A DNA stretch of 5,927 nt. Origin: Bacillota bacterium. GTDB lineage: Bacteria; Bacillota; Clostridia; Lutisporales; Lutisporaceae. The stretch spans positions 1 to 5,927 of the forward strand of contig JALNWH010000115.1 of assembly GCA_023230985.1 (NCBI GenBank). The letters are read 5' to 3'. Made by a program: the position numbers and the translations under genes. Of the stretch, positions 1 to 4,749 are shown one piece after another; the first letter of the stretch is position 1; the number at the start of each line of letters is the position of its first letter. The notes below the pieces were generated by a model, which saw only the letters and a list, made by a program, of their open reading frames with translations, ran no database searches and had not been told where the DNA came from.

Positions 1-30
1 AAGGCGGTTCGAAAAACGAACCACCTTTTT
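1..30. terminator. Hairpin terminator after the DUF1540 gene, possibly bidirectional
   Basis: Bases 1-11 pair with 17-27 around a five-A loop. There is one C/A mismatch (5 with 23) on the plus strand, which becomes a G-U wobble on the minus strand, so the RNA stem is best for minus-strand transcription. It begins just past the stop codon of the minus-strand DUF1540 gene. Read on the plus strand the stem is followed by TTTTTATTTT, so it could also end a gene entering from the left. The minus-strand U-tract lies beyond the window edge, so that side is only partly visible. Confidence 0.75.
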
Positions 31-202
31 ATTTTGGTGCAAATGTTGCGCAATCTGTTTCTTGCGAAGATTTTGCATTTCTGTGTTGTATTTCTATTCT
101 TCCCGCAGAACACATATCCCCGGGACAATGATAATGACAGTTAGTAACAACGCACCTGACTCCCTGTATATGCTCGTGGTCATTATGTGATTTTCCAGCC
201 AT
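29..202 (-). CDS. DUF1540 domain small Cys-rich protein (57 aa)
   Basis: This is a short gene of 57 residues read on the minus strand. The start ATG (200-202) follows a strong SD, GGAGG, at 210-214 with 7-nt spacing. The protein matches the DUF1540 pattern: a VRCVVTNCHYHC block (C17, C22, C26), then C31-S-A-G-R-I, and a C-terminal TDCATF block with C51. Five Cys plus several His (H6, H9, H11, H23, H25) suggest a metal-binding or disulfide miniprotein. The family is common in Firmicutes and, to my knowledge, has no established biochemical role, so no function is assigned. It has no signal peptide or membrane segment. It is followed at once by a hairpin terminator, and it looks monocistronic because sfsA ends more than 200 bp upstream. 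Confidence 0.87.
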   Translation of the reverse strand: MAGKSHNDHEHIQGVRCVVTNCHYHCPGDMCSAGRIEIQHRNAKSSQETDCATFAPK

Positions 203-415
203 TTATCTACCTCCATAATACTCTTATCATTATTATTATTGATTTTTGAGCATTATGTTATTCAAAATATGCGTAATTTTTTTAGATTTTTGAAATACAA
301 AGATAAATCCGAAAAACACAGAAAATAGAAAACTCTTCGCTTTATTTAGTTGGTAAGTTAGTCAGTTGGTCTGTTGAACAGTTTAAAAGAGTATAGCAAG
401 TGAAAAATCTTGACC
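203..415. other. Gene-poor stretch between sfsA and the DUF1540 gene
   Basis: I see no coding potential on either strand. The stretch must carry the DUF1540 promoter, but no convincing -35/-10 pair stands out. It contains an (ATT)n-type run near 226-240, a 10-base match at 332-341 to the dispersed repeat seen at 1221 and 4616, a tandem octamer array at 346-377, and a small palindrome CTGTTGAACAG at 371-381. No hairpin with a U-tract is visible to end sfsA transcription. Confidence 0.5.
346..377. repeat. Four imperfect 8-bp tandem repeats
   Basis: The four contiguous octamers are TTAGTTGG, TAAGTTAG, TCAGTTGG and TCTGTTGA, close to a consensus TCAGTTGG. The array lies 38 bp downstream of the sfsA stop codon. 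It is too short and degenerate to assign a role. The GTTAG words resemble the half-sites in the feo control region but are direct repeats, not palindromes. Confidence 0.55.
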
Positions 416-1102
416 TTAGAGGATGACCTTAACTTCTTCTGATATATAAATTTCGTCTTTTTTAACAATTGAATCATAAGCTAGAACCTTTACACCGTTT
501 TCTAAGCAAAAAGATAGAGCTTTTGCAAATTCCGGATCTCTCTTTATATTTGGAGTAAAATGCTTTGCGCCTTTAAACTGCATAAGGAAGATAATATATC
601 CTTCATATCCTTCAGCTACTGCTTTAGCCATTTCTAGTAAATGCTTCCTGCCTCTCGTTGTAGGTGCATCGGGAAACATGGCTACGCCTTTATCCTCCAG
701 TGTTACTCCCTTTATCTCTATATATCCTTTGGTGCTTCCCTTTTCAAAATAAATATCAAATCTTGAATTACCATAAGTTGATTCTTTTTTTAAATACTCT
801 ACTTCCTTAAGTGCATCTATTTTTCTCTCTTTAATACCATCAAATATCACAGTATTAGGTACTTGAGAATCAATATTTATAAGCATTTTCCCTTTGTATG
901 CACCGATAAGGGAATATGCTGTCTTTCTGTTAGGATTTTTTGAAGCTTCTAAAAACACCCTCGCTCCTTCTTTTAATATTTCTTTGCAGCGCCCGGTATT
1001 TTTGACATGAACTATTTCTTCTTTTCCATCAATCAAAACATGAGCTAAAAATCTATTAGGCCTTTTAATAAATGTTCCTTCTTTTATATTAAAATATTTC
1101 AT
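416..1102 (-). CDS. sfsA: SfsA family protein (sugar fermentation stimulation protein A homologue)
   Basis: The protein has 228 residues from the chosen ATG at 1100-1102, close to the usual SfsA length of about 230. Recognisable blocks in order (numbered from this start) are RPNRFLAHV near 15-23, HVKNTGRCKE near 32-41, NPNRKT near 56-61, YGNSRFD near 110-116, EIKGVTL near 129-135, and FPDAPT..RG.KHL near 143-155. The SRFD...EIK arrangement fits the PD-(D/E)XK nuclease-like core described for this family. E. coli SfsA was named for stimulating maltose metabolism and binds DNA, but its biochemical role is unsettled, so no substrate is claimed. The frame could start four codons earlier (1114). 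However, the only SD, GGAG at 1109-1112, overlaps that upstream ATG and is well spaced for the start chosen here. The gene appears to stand alone, between the repeat-rich gap after feoC and a gene-poor stretch. Confidence 0.9.
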   Translation of the reverse strand: MKYFNIKEGTFIKRPNRFLAHVLIDGKEEIVHVKNTGRCKEILKEGARVFLEASKNPNRKTAYSLIGAYKGKMLINIDSQVPNTVIFDGIKERKIDALKEVEYLKKESTYGNSRFDIYFEKGSTKGYIEIKGVTLEDKGVAMFPDAPTTRGRKHLLEMAKAVAEGYEGYIIFLMQFKGAKHFTPNIKRDPEFAKALSFCLENGVKVLAYDSIVKKDEIYISEEVKVIL

Positions 1103-1108
1103 GATAAT

Positions 1109-1112
1109 CTCC
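1109..1112 (-). promoter_or_regulatory. SD sequence that fixes the sfsA start
   Basis: GGAG with a 6-nt spacer lies before the ATG at 1100-1102. It overlaps the upstream in-frame ATG (1112-1114), which has no SD of its own, so the shorter start is preferred. Confidence 0.75.
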
Positions 1113-1116
1113 ATAT

Positions 1117-1143
1117 ATTATAGTGTATATTAAGTCTGTTCAA
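1117..1143 (-). promoter_or_regulatory. Possible sfsA promoter (TTGAAC / TATAAT)
   Basis: On the minus strand TATAAT (1117-1122) lies 15 bp after TTGAAC (1138-1143). The -10 is a perfect consensus, but the spacer is short. The predicted start of transcription would fall on or next to the SD, leaving almost no leader. A promoter slightly further upstream remains possible, so this is a weak call. Confidence 0.3.
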
Positions 1144-1173
1144 AGCCACCGATAAACACATGTTTTCGAAAAA

Positions 1174-1246
1174 TGTCATTTCCAACGCAGTGAGGAATAT
1201 TTTTTTCCTAAGGTATTAAGACTCTTCGCTATCGCTCAGAGTGACA
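1174..1246. repeat. Dispersed repeat, inverted pair of TGTCA-headed arms (copy A)
   Basis: The left arm (1174-1198) begins TGTCATTTCC and ends GAGGAAT, carrying an internal TTCC/GGAA inverted repeat. After an AT-rich linker, the right arm (1221-1246) is the same kind of unit in reverse orientation, running from ACTCTTCGC to GCTCAGAGTGACA, with internal ACTCT/AGAGT pairing. The two arms point toward each other with TGTCA/TGACA at the outer ends. A second copy sharing the linker and right arm lies at 4587-4640. The layout resembles REP/BIME-type nonautonomous repeats. No transposase is present in the window, so mobility is inferred only. Confidence 0.7.
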
Positions 1247-1280
1247 GTGAAAGAAGACACAGGGTGGCCAGCGAAAAAAA

Positions 1281-1292
1281 CTCAGAATAACA
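1281..1292 (-). repeat. Fragment of a third repeat arm beside copy A
   Basis: On the minus strand this reads TGTTATTCTGAG, matching the head of the right arm in copy A (TGTCACTCTGAG) with two changes. It suggests that the 1174-1292 region is a small cluster of degenerate arms filling most of the gap between feoC and sfsA. The fragment is short, so chance similarity cannot be excluded. Confidence 0.4.
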
Positions 1293-1314
1293 ATATAGTA
1301 ACTTCTTAAGTGTT

Positions 1315-1578
1315 TCAAACTGTTCTTATAATTCCTTGCCCTTTTTCGGTGATTCTATAGGTTTTTATGATTTCTTTATTACAGGTTTTTGCAAAAGGAC
1401 AACCGGCACAAACATTAGAACAACTTTCCCCTGTTTCTTCTTTTATAATATAACCCATTCGCAAAAGTTCAAAAATGCCTTCGTCAATCAATGCTTCAGG
1501 TACTCTTAGCTCCTTTGATAACATAGGTACCGATAAAAGCCTATCTCTATCTATAGCTTTTAATATTTCTTTTAACAT
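1315..1578 (-). CDS. feoC: FeoC-like winged-helix protein with four-Cys cluster
   Basis: The 87-residue protein is encoded last in the feo operon. An N-terminal winged-helix region (about 1-50, with the helix-turn-helix around SVPMLSKELRVPEALIDEGIFELLRMG) is followed by C53-x3-C57-x2-C60-P-x4-C66. This is the kind of cysteine cluster that binds an iron-sulfur cluster in characterised FeoC proteins. A short beta-wing segment (TYRITEKGQGII) closes it. FeoC is thought to regulate Feo transcription or FeoB stability; which of these applies here cannot be read from sequence. The ATG at 1576-1578 is chosen because GGAG (1587-1590) lies 8 nt upstream. The longer frame starts at a GTG that overlaps this SD. 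Only 18 nt separate it from the feoB stop, so co-transcription and coupled translation are likely. Confidence 0.87.
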   Translation of the reverse strand: MLKEILKAIDRDRLLSVPMLSKELRVPEALIDEGIFELLRMGYIIKEETGESCSNVCAGCPFAKTCNKEIIKTYRITEKGQGIIRTV

Positions 1579-1586
1579 TAATATCA

Positions 1587-1590
1587 CTCC
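1587..1590 (-). promoter_or_regulatory. SD sequence that fixes the feoC start
   Basis: GGAG lies 8 nt before the ATG at 1576-1578. It shares its last base with an in-frame GTG (1585-1587) that would otherwise add three residues, so that GTG cannot use this SD. Confidence 0.75.
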
Positions 1591-1596
1591 TAAAGA

Positions 1597-3615
1597 CTAA
1601 CTAAATCCCAGTAATGAACCTATTTGATAGACTATGACAGCAACGAACCATCCTATAGCAAATGTATAGATTGCCATCACTAAAGGCCATTTCGTTGACC
1701 TTGTTTCCTTAGCTACAATACCTAAAGTAGCGGCACAGGGAGTGTAAAGTAAAACCATTATCATATATGACAATGCCGTCAAAGGAGTAAAATGCTGTCT
1801 TATTGCATTTACCAAAATGACTCCTTCCTCAACATATTGCCCTGCATATAGCATCCCAAGAGTCCCTACAACAGCTTCCTTTGCCGGTATTCCCGCAAAC
1901 AGTGCAACTGATTCCTGCCATGTTCCAAAACCTGCAGGTCTGAATATCGGTGCCAAAAATGTTCCGATTGTACCTAATATACTGTATTGGCTATAAGGTT
2001 CAACAGATGCAGGTAAAACCGCCAGCATCCACATTATTATTATTACCAAAAATATTATGGTACCTGCTTTTTTTATAAATCCGGATACATTATCCCACAT
2101 ATTTCTAATCACATTAGTGGCTGTCGGAATTCTATAGGGAGGAAGCTCCATTATAAAATAGGATGAGTCTCCTTTAAACAAAGTTTTATTCAACAGCTTG
2201 GCCATTATTAATGCTACAAGAATTCCAAAGGCATAGAGAGAAAACAAAACCAAGCCACCGTGTTTAGAAAAGAAAGCGGCTATAAAAACTGAATATATAG
2301 GAAGTTTAGCACCGCAAGACATAAAAGGAGTTATAAGCATTGTTATCATTCTGTCTTTTTTACTATCCATGGTTCTGGTAGACATTATACCGGGCACATT
2401 GCAGCCAAAACCTATAATCATGGAGATAAAAGCCTTCCCCTGCAGTCCGAATCTCCTCATTAAATCATCCCAAACATATGCTGCCCTAGCCATATATCCA
2501 CTATCCTCTAAAAATCCTAACAATAAATATAGAACTGTAATCAAAGGTACGAACTCGATTATAGCCCCTACCCCGTTTATTACACCGTCTATTATAAAGG
2601 AAACTAACCAACCGGGTGCTTTTATTTTAATCAAAAAAATTTCCAGCAGCCTTCCCAGGCCCTCTATAGAACTTGCGGCAAAGCTGCCCAAAAGCTTCTC
2701 TCCTATTGCAAAAGTGAGCTGAAAAACAACCAGCATTATAATAGCAAAGGCCGGTATTCCCAGATATTTATTTGTGAGTATCCTGTCTATTTTATCCGTT
2801 AAAGTGATGACTTCTTCCAAAGGCCTAATAACGGAATGTTCAGCAACCTTGTGAGCAAATGCATATCTTGAATCTACAATTTCAAGCTCAAAACTATCAG
2901 AGGTATGGTATTTATAATATTCTTTAATATCTTTTATTATCTTTTTATCTACATTTACCTCTTCAAGCTTTTTTAATATATTTAAATCACCTTCAACAAT
3001 TTTTATCGCTGTCCACTCAATGGGATATGGAAGGTTATTATTTTTTAAAATTTCTTCCATATGCTCAATATGATGTTTAACAACACCGCTATATATTAAA
3101 GGGTTTTCAATGCTTGTTTTATCACCTATTGCATTTATTGCCGCTTCCATAATTTCTCCCACTCCGATGCCTTTATGCGCAACCGTTGGTATTACAGGGG
3201 CACCAAGATGCTTCGATAGTTCCTCTAAATCGAATTTTATTTTTCTTTTCTCTGCTTCATCTACCATATTAAGAGCAATAACCAATTTCTTTTTCATCTC
3301 AAGCAATTGAGTTGTAAGGTAAAGATTTCGTTCTATATTACCTGCATCTATTATATTTATAATCACATCAGGATCCCCGGTAAGAATATAGTCCCTAGCT
3401 ACAACCTCATCTTCGGAAAATGCACCCAGACTATAAATTCCAGGGAGATCCACCACATCATATTCTTTTTCTTGATATATAAATTTTCCTTCTTTTTTCT
3501 CTACAGTTACTCCAGGCCAATTACCCACATGCTGGTTGGAACCTGTAAGGGCATTAAAAAAGCTGGTTTTGCCGCTATTCGGATTGCCTACCAAAGCTAT
3601 CGTGCCATTTTTCAT
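1597..3615 (-). CDS. feoB: FeoB ferrous iron transporter
   Basis: This is the 672-residue inner-membrane Fe2+ permease. The N-terminal GTPase domain (about 1-165) has G1 GNPNSGKT (10-17), the G2 Thr at 37 in GVT, G3 DLPG (56-59) and G4 NMVD (116-119). N13 matches the P-loop Asn linked to K+-stimulated hydrolysis in characterised FeoB proteins. A helical GDI-like region follows (about 170-265). The membrane part (about 285-670) has the family's conserved motifs: GFGCNVPGIMSTRT with C405, SCGAKLP with C434, GIPAKE (575-580) with E580, and TPCAATLG with C627. No disruption is seen and the length is typical. The ATG at 3613-3615 has AAGGAG 9 nt upstream. It sits 58 bp after feoA and 18 bp before feoC, so the three genes form one operon. 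Confidence 0.97.
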   Translation of the reverse strand: MKNGTIALVGNPNSGKTSFFNALTGSNQHVGNWPGVTVEKKEGKFIYQEKEYDVVDLPGIYSLGAFSEDEVVARDYILTGDPDVIINIIDAGNIERNLYLTTQLLEMKKKLVIALNMVDEAEKRKIKFDLEELSKHLGAPVIPTVAHKGIGVGEIMEAAINAIGDKTSIENPLIYSGVVKHHIEHMEEILKNNNLPYPIEWTAIKIVEGDLNILKKLEEVNVDKKIIKDIKEYYKYHTSDSFELEIVDSRYAFAHKVAEHSVIRPLEEVITLTDKIDRILTNKYLGIPAFAIIMLVVFQLTFAIGEKLLGSFAASSIEGLGRLLEIFLIKIKAPGWLVSFIIDGVINGVGAIIEFVPLITVLYLLLGFLEDSGYMARAAYVWDDLMRRFGLQGKAFISMIIGFGCNVPGIMSTRTMDSKKDRMITMLITPFMSCGAKLPIYSVFIAAFFSKHGGLVLFSLYAFGILVALIMAKLLNKTLFKGDSSYFIMELPPYRIPTATNVIRNMWDNVSGFIKKAGTIIFLVIIIMWMLAVLPASVEPYSQYSILGTIGTFLAPIFRPAGFGTWQESVALFAGIPAKEAVVGTLGMLYAGQYVEEGVILVNAIRQHFTPLTALSYMIMVLLYTPCAATLGIVAKETRSTKWPLVMAIYTFAIGWFVAVIVYQIGSLLGFS

Positions 3616-3673
3616 TTGTCATTTCTCCTTAAAATTGATGATTTGTTTGCTACATGTTTACCTAATAGCCTTT

Positions 3674-3895
3674 TCAAACTTCTAATATTACTTTCTGTGC
3701 CAATCCTCGGCCTAATGCAACTTTATTGCCATTTAAGCTGATTATTACAGGACCCGAGTCATTTTTTATTATTTTTATAAGAGCGCCGGTATTAAGCCCC
3801 ATTTCATACAACCTCTTTGTTGCATATCTACCTGCCTCTATTGAATTTACTCTTCCTCCCTCACCTTTGCCCAAAGATGTTAAGTTTTTTGTCAT
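3674..3895 (-). CDS. feoA: FeoA, SH3-like ferrous iron transport partner protein
   Basis: The 73-residue cytosolic protein is the first gene of the feo operon. It shows the FeoA pattern: an early L-T-S-L-G-K-G segment with the glycine-rich GEGGRV turn (11-16), RLYEMGLNTGALI (28-40), GPVIISLNG (48-56), and a closing LGRGLAQKVILEV. FeoA folds as a small SH3-like barrel related to the C-terminal domain of DtxR repressors and acts with FeoB; its exact action is still debated. The ATG at 3893-3895 has the SD GGGAG at 3904-3908 with 8-nt spacing. Its predicted leader is about 100 nt and carries the hairpin at 3946-3978. Expression is expected to be iron-repressed through the operators at 3985-4021. 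Confidence 0.95.
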   Translation of the reverse strand: MTKNLTSLGKGEGGRVNSIEAGRYATKRLYEMGLNTGALIKIIKNDSGPVIISLNGNKVALGRGLAQKVILEV

Positions 3896-3934
3896 CTTTA
3901 CCGCTCCCTTTCAGTCTATTTATCTGTTAGTGCT

Positions 3935-3978
3935 TTTGCATCTCTATTTAATTGCAAAGAGAGACTTTCCAATTAAAT
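3935..3978 (-). promoter_or_regulatory. feoA leader hairpin with a competing alternative stem
   Basis: Read on the minus strand, a 33-nt hairpin spans 3946-3978. ATTTAATTG pairs with CAATTAAAT over 9 bp, then a G/G mismatch, then AAAG/CTTT, closing on a 5-nt loop TCTCT. The 3' arm contains TTTGCA (3953-3958), which can instead pair with TGCAAA (3935-3940) over a 12-nt loop. The two folds exclude each other. No U-tract follows, so this is not an intrinsic terminator. The base pairing is seen directly; a regulatory role is inference, and it could also act as a DNA palindrome. Confidence 0.45.
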
Positions 3979-3984
3979 CAAAAA

Positions 3985-4000
3985 GTTAGTTATTCCTAAC
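3985..4000. promoter_or_regulatory. Candidate DtxR-family operator 1
   Basis: GTTAG-TTATTC-CTAAC is a perfect palindrome of 5-bp arms (6-bp if flanking A and T are counted, 3984-4001) with a 6-bp spacer. The TTAG/CTAA words match those in DtxR/IdeR-type iron boxes. It lies at the predicted feoA transcription start, next to the gene for a DtxR-type regulator. Confidence 0.6.
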
Positions 4001-4003
4001 TCT

Positions 4004-4032
4004 AGATTAGACTATACTAACTTTTTTGTCAA
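4004..4032 (-). promoter_or_regulatory. feoABC promoter (TTGACA / TAATCT)
   Basis: On the minus strand a perfect -35 TTGACA (4027-4032) lies 17 bp before TAATCT (4004-4009), a weak -10. The predicted start is near 3997, giving a leader of about 100 nt. Operator 2 covers the -10 and part of the spacer, and operator 1 covers the start site, so a bound repressor would block RNA polymerase directly. Confidence 0.6.
4006..4021. promoter_or_regulatory. Candidate DtxR-family operator 2
   Basis: ATTAG-ACTATA-CTAAC has the same arm-spacer-arm design as operator 1 (one mismatch in the outermost pair) and begins exactly 21 bp from it, about two helical turns. Two sites on the same DNA face suggest side-by-side binding of two repressor dimers. 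This is inferred from spacing alone. Confidence 0.55.
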
Positions 4033-4059
4033 TACTAAGTTTTATTCTTTTGGATTTTA

Positions 4060-4068
4060 TGATATGAT
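4060..4068 (+). promoter_or_regulatory. Extended -10 promoter for the DtxR-family regulator
   Basis: TGATATGAT fits the extended -10 form TGnTATAAT with one base change. No good -35 is found at the expected distance, which is tolerable for extended -10 promoters. Transcription would start near 4075, within or next to TTAGTTAG (4073-4080), leaving a leader of about 35 nt. The start lies about 55-90 bp from the two operators, so autoregulation is possible but not evident. Confidence 0.45.
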
Positions 4069-4109
4069 GGTTTTAGTTAGGCGTATATAACCAATAAGGG
4101 GGTGGCTAA

Positions 4110-4478
4110 ATGCAAGTCGGTGAAACTATAGAAAACTATCTGGAGACCATATTTATATTATTAAAGGAGCAAAGCGTAATTCGTTCCATAGATGTAGTCA
4201 GAAAAATGGGATATTCCAAACCTACTATTAGTGTTATGATGAAGCAGCTCCGTGAAAGTGCCTTTATTGAAATGGATGAGTCGGGATATATAACTCTTAC
4301 AGATACAGGACTTGAAATTGCCGAACGCACTTATGAAAGGCATGTTATGCTAACTAAAATATTGATTGGGTTGGGAGTAGATGAAGAAGTCGCCCGAGAT
4401 GATGCATGTAAAATTGAGCATAATTTAAGTAAGGAGAGTTTTGCCTGTATAAAAGAATATTATTTAAAGAATAAATAA
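4110..4478 (+). CDS. DtxR/MntR-family metal-dependent repressor, short form
   Basis: The 122-residue protein has an N-terminal winged helix (about 1-65; recognition helix around SKPTISVMMKQLRES) and a helical metal-binding dimerisation domain (about 66-120). It lacks the C-terminal SH3-like domain of DtxR and IdeR, so its length is like MntR. By-eye alignment places H78, C100, E103 and H104 at the positions of DtxR H79, C102, E105 and H106. Cys at 100 is the iron-type choice; MntR has Glu there. N9 replaces DtxR M10 and MntR D8, which is unusual. The start has AAGGGGGTG (4096-4104) just upstream. It is divergent from feoABC across a region with two matching palindromes, so it is most likely the iron sensor of the operon. 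A manganese-sensing role is the alternative. Confidence 0.9.
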   Translation: MQVGETIENYLETIFILLKEQSVIRSIDVVRKMGYSKPTISVMMKQLRESAFIEMDESGYITLTDTGLEIAERTYERHVMLTKILIGLGVDEEVARDDACKIEHNLSKESFACIKEYYLKNK

Positions 4479-4503
4479 ATGTTGTACTGCGGCTGATGAT
4501 GCA

Positions 4504-4564
4504 TCTAAGCTTATATATTTGACTCGATTGCTGAGTTCCAAGACTAATAATCTGTAAGCTTAGA
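4504..4564. repeat. Inverted repeat with stem-and-two-hairpin potential
   Basis: CTAAGCTTA (4504-4512) and its exact reverse complement TAAGCTTAG (4556-4564) enclose 43 bp. Inside, ACTC/GAGT (about 4520-4534) and a short AGA...TCT pairing could form two small hairpins, giving a three-way-junction outline. A perfect palindrome GATGCATC lies just to the left. No U-tract follows, so it is not an ordinary intrinsic terminator, although its place after the regulator stop would fit a 3' end structure. The identity is unknown. Confidence 0.5.
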
Positions 4565-4586
4565 ATAATTATATATGTGTTATAGT

Positions 4587-4640
4587 CGAAGAATTTTTTC
4601 CCTTCGAAACATAAGACTCTTCGCGTTGCTCAGAGTGACA
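4587..4640. repeat. Dispersed repeat, copy B
   Basis: The right arm (4616-4640) matches copy A at 1221-1246 except for the central loop (GTT instead of TATC). The preceding linker (GAAGAATTTTTTCCC..., ending CATAAG) is clearly related to the copy A linker (GAGGAATATTTTTTTCC..., ending ATTAAG). The left arm is lost or too degenerate to recognise beyond its last bases. The copy runs straight into the 23-bp tandem array. Confidence 0.7.
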
Positions 4641-4743
4641 AAGGGGAGAGTCTCAGAGTGACAAAGGGGAGAGTCTTAGAGAGACAACAGAGGGAGTCTC
4701 AGAGTGACAACAGAGGGAGTCTCAGAGTGACAACGGGGAATCA
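4629..4743. repeat. Five tandem 23-bp units derived from the dispersed repeat
   Basis: The units lie at 4629-4651, 4652-4674, 4675-4697, 4698-4720 and 4721-4743. Each starts with CTCAGAGTGACAA or a close variant and continues with a G-rich half such as AGGGGAGAGT or CAGAGGGAGT. Units 1 and 2 are identical; units 3 and 4 share the CAGAGGG form and differ by two bases; unit 5 is the most diverged at its end. The first 12 bases of unit 1 are also the end of copy B's right arm. There are no spacers, so this is not a CRISPR array. The array stops 6 bp before the stop codon of the EamA gene. Confidence 0.85.
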
Positions 4744-4749
4744 TTGAAG

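Larger units (their letters stand above)
3980..4026. repeat. 11-bp perfect inverted repeat enclosing the feo operators
   Basis: AAAAAGTTAGT (3980-3990) and its exact reverse complement ACTAACTTTTT (4016-4026) frame a 25-bp centre. The outer arms of the two smaller palindromes (3985-4000 and 4006-4021) supply most of the pairing. The repeat spans the -10 and spacer of the predicted feoA promoter, as expected for a repressor-binding region. Confidence 0.7.

Noticed and set aside
1262..1310. Possible terminator after feoC, using the T-run on the minus strand near 1274-1280
   Set aside because: No stable stem precedes the T-run; the nearby CTTAAG palindrome supports only a 3-4 bp hairpin, and the segment reads as a repeat fragment.
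2369..2722. 117-codon open frame on the plus strand
   Set aside because: It is antisense to the FeoB membrane domain, has no SD and matches no family I recognise; a shadow of the real gene.
3307..3741. 144-codon open frame on the plus strand
   Set aside because: It runs antisense through the feoB 5' end, the feoA-feoB gap and part of feoA. The composition is that of an antisense shadow, and both sense genes are certain.
3726..3989. 87-codon open frame on the plus strand
   Set aside because: It is antisense to feoA and runs into the feo promoter region, with no SD.
4069..4092. Third operator in the regulator leader (GGTT...AACC around TTAGTTAG)
   Set aside because: Only one GTTAG half-site is present and the palindrome is imperfect; it does not share the (G/A)TTAG-N6-CTAAC design of the two accepted sites.
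4629..4743. Possible CRISPR array
   Set aside because: The 23-bp units are directly contiguous, with no spacers between repeats and no cas genes in the window.
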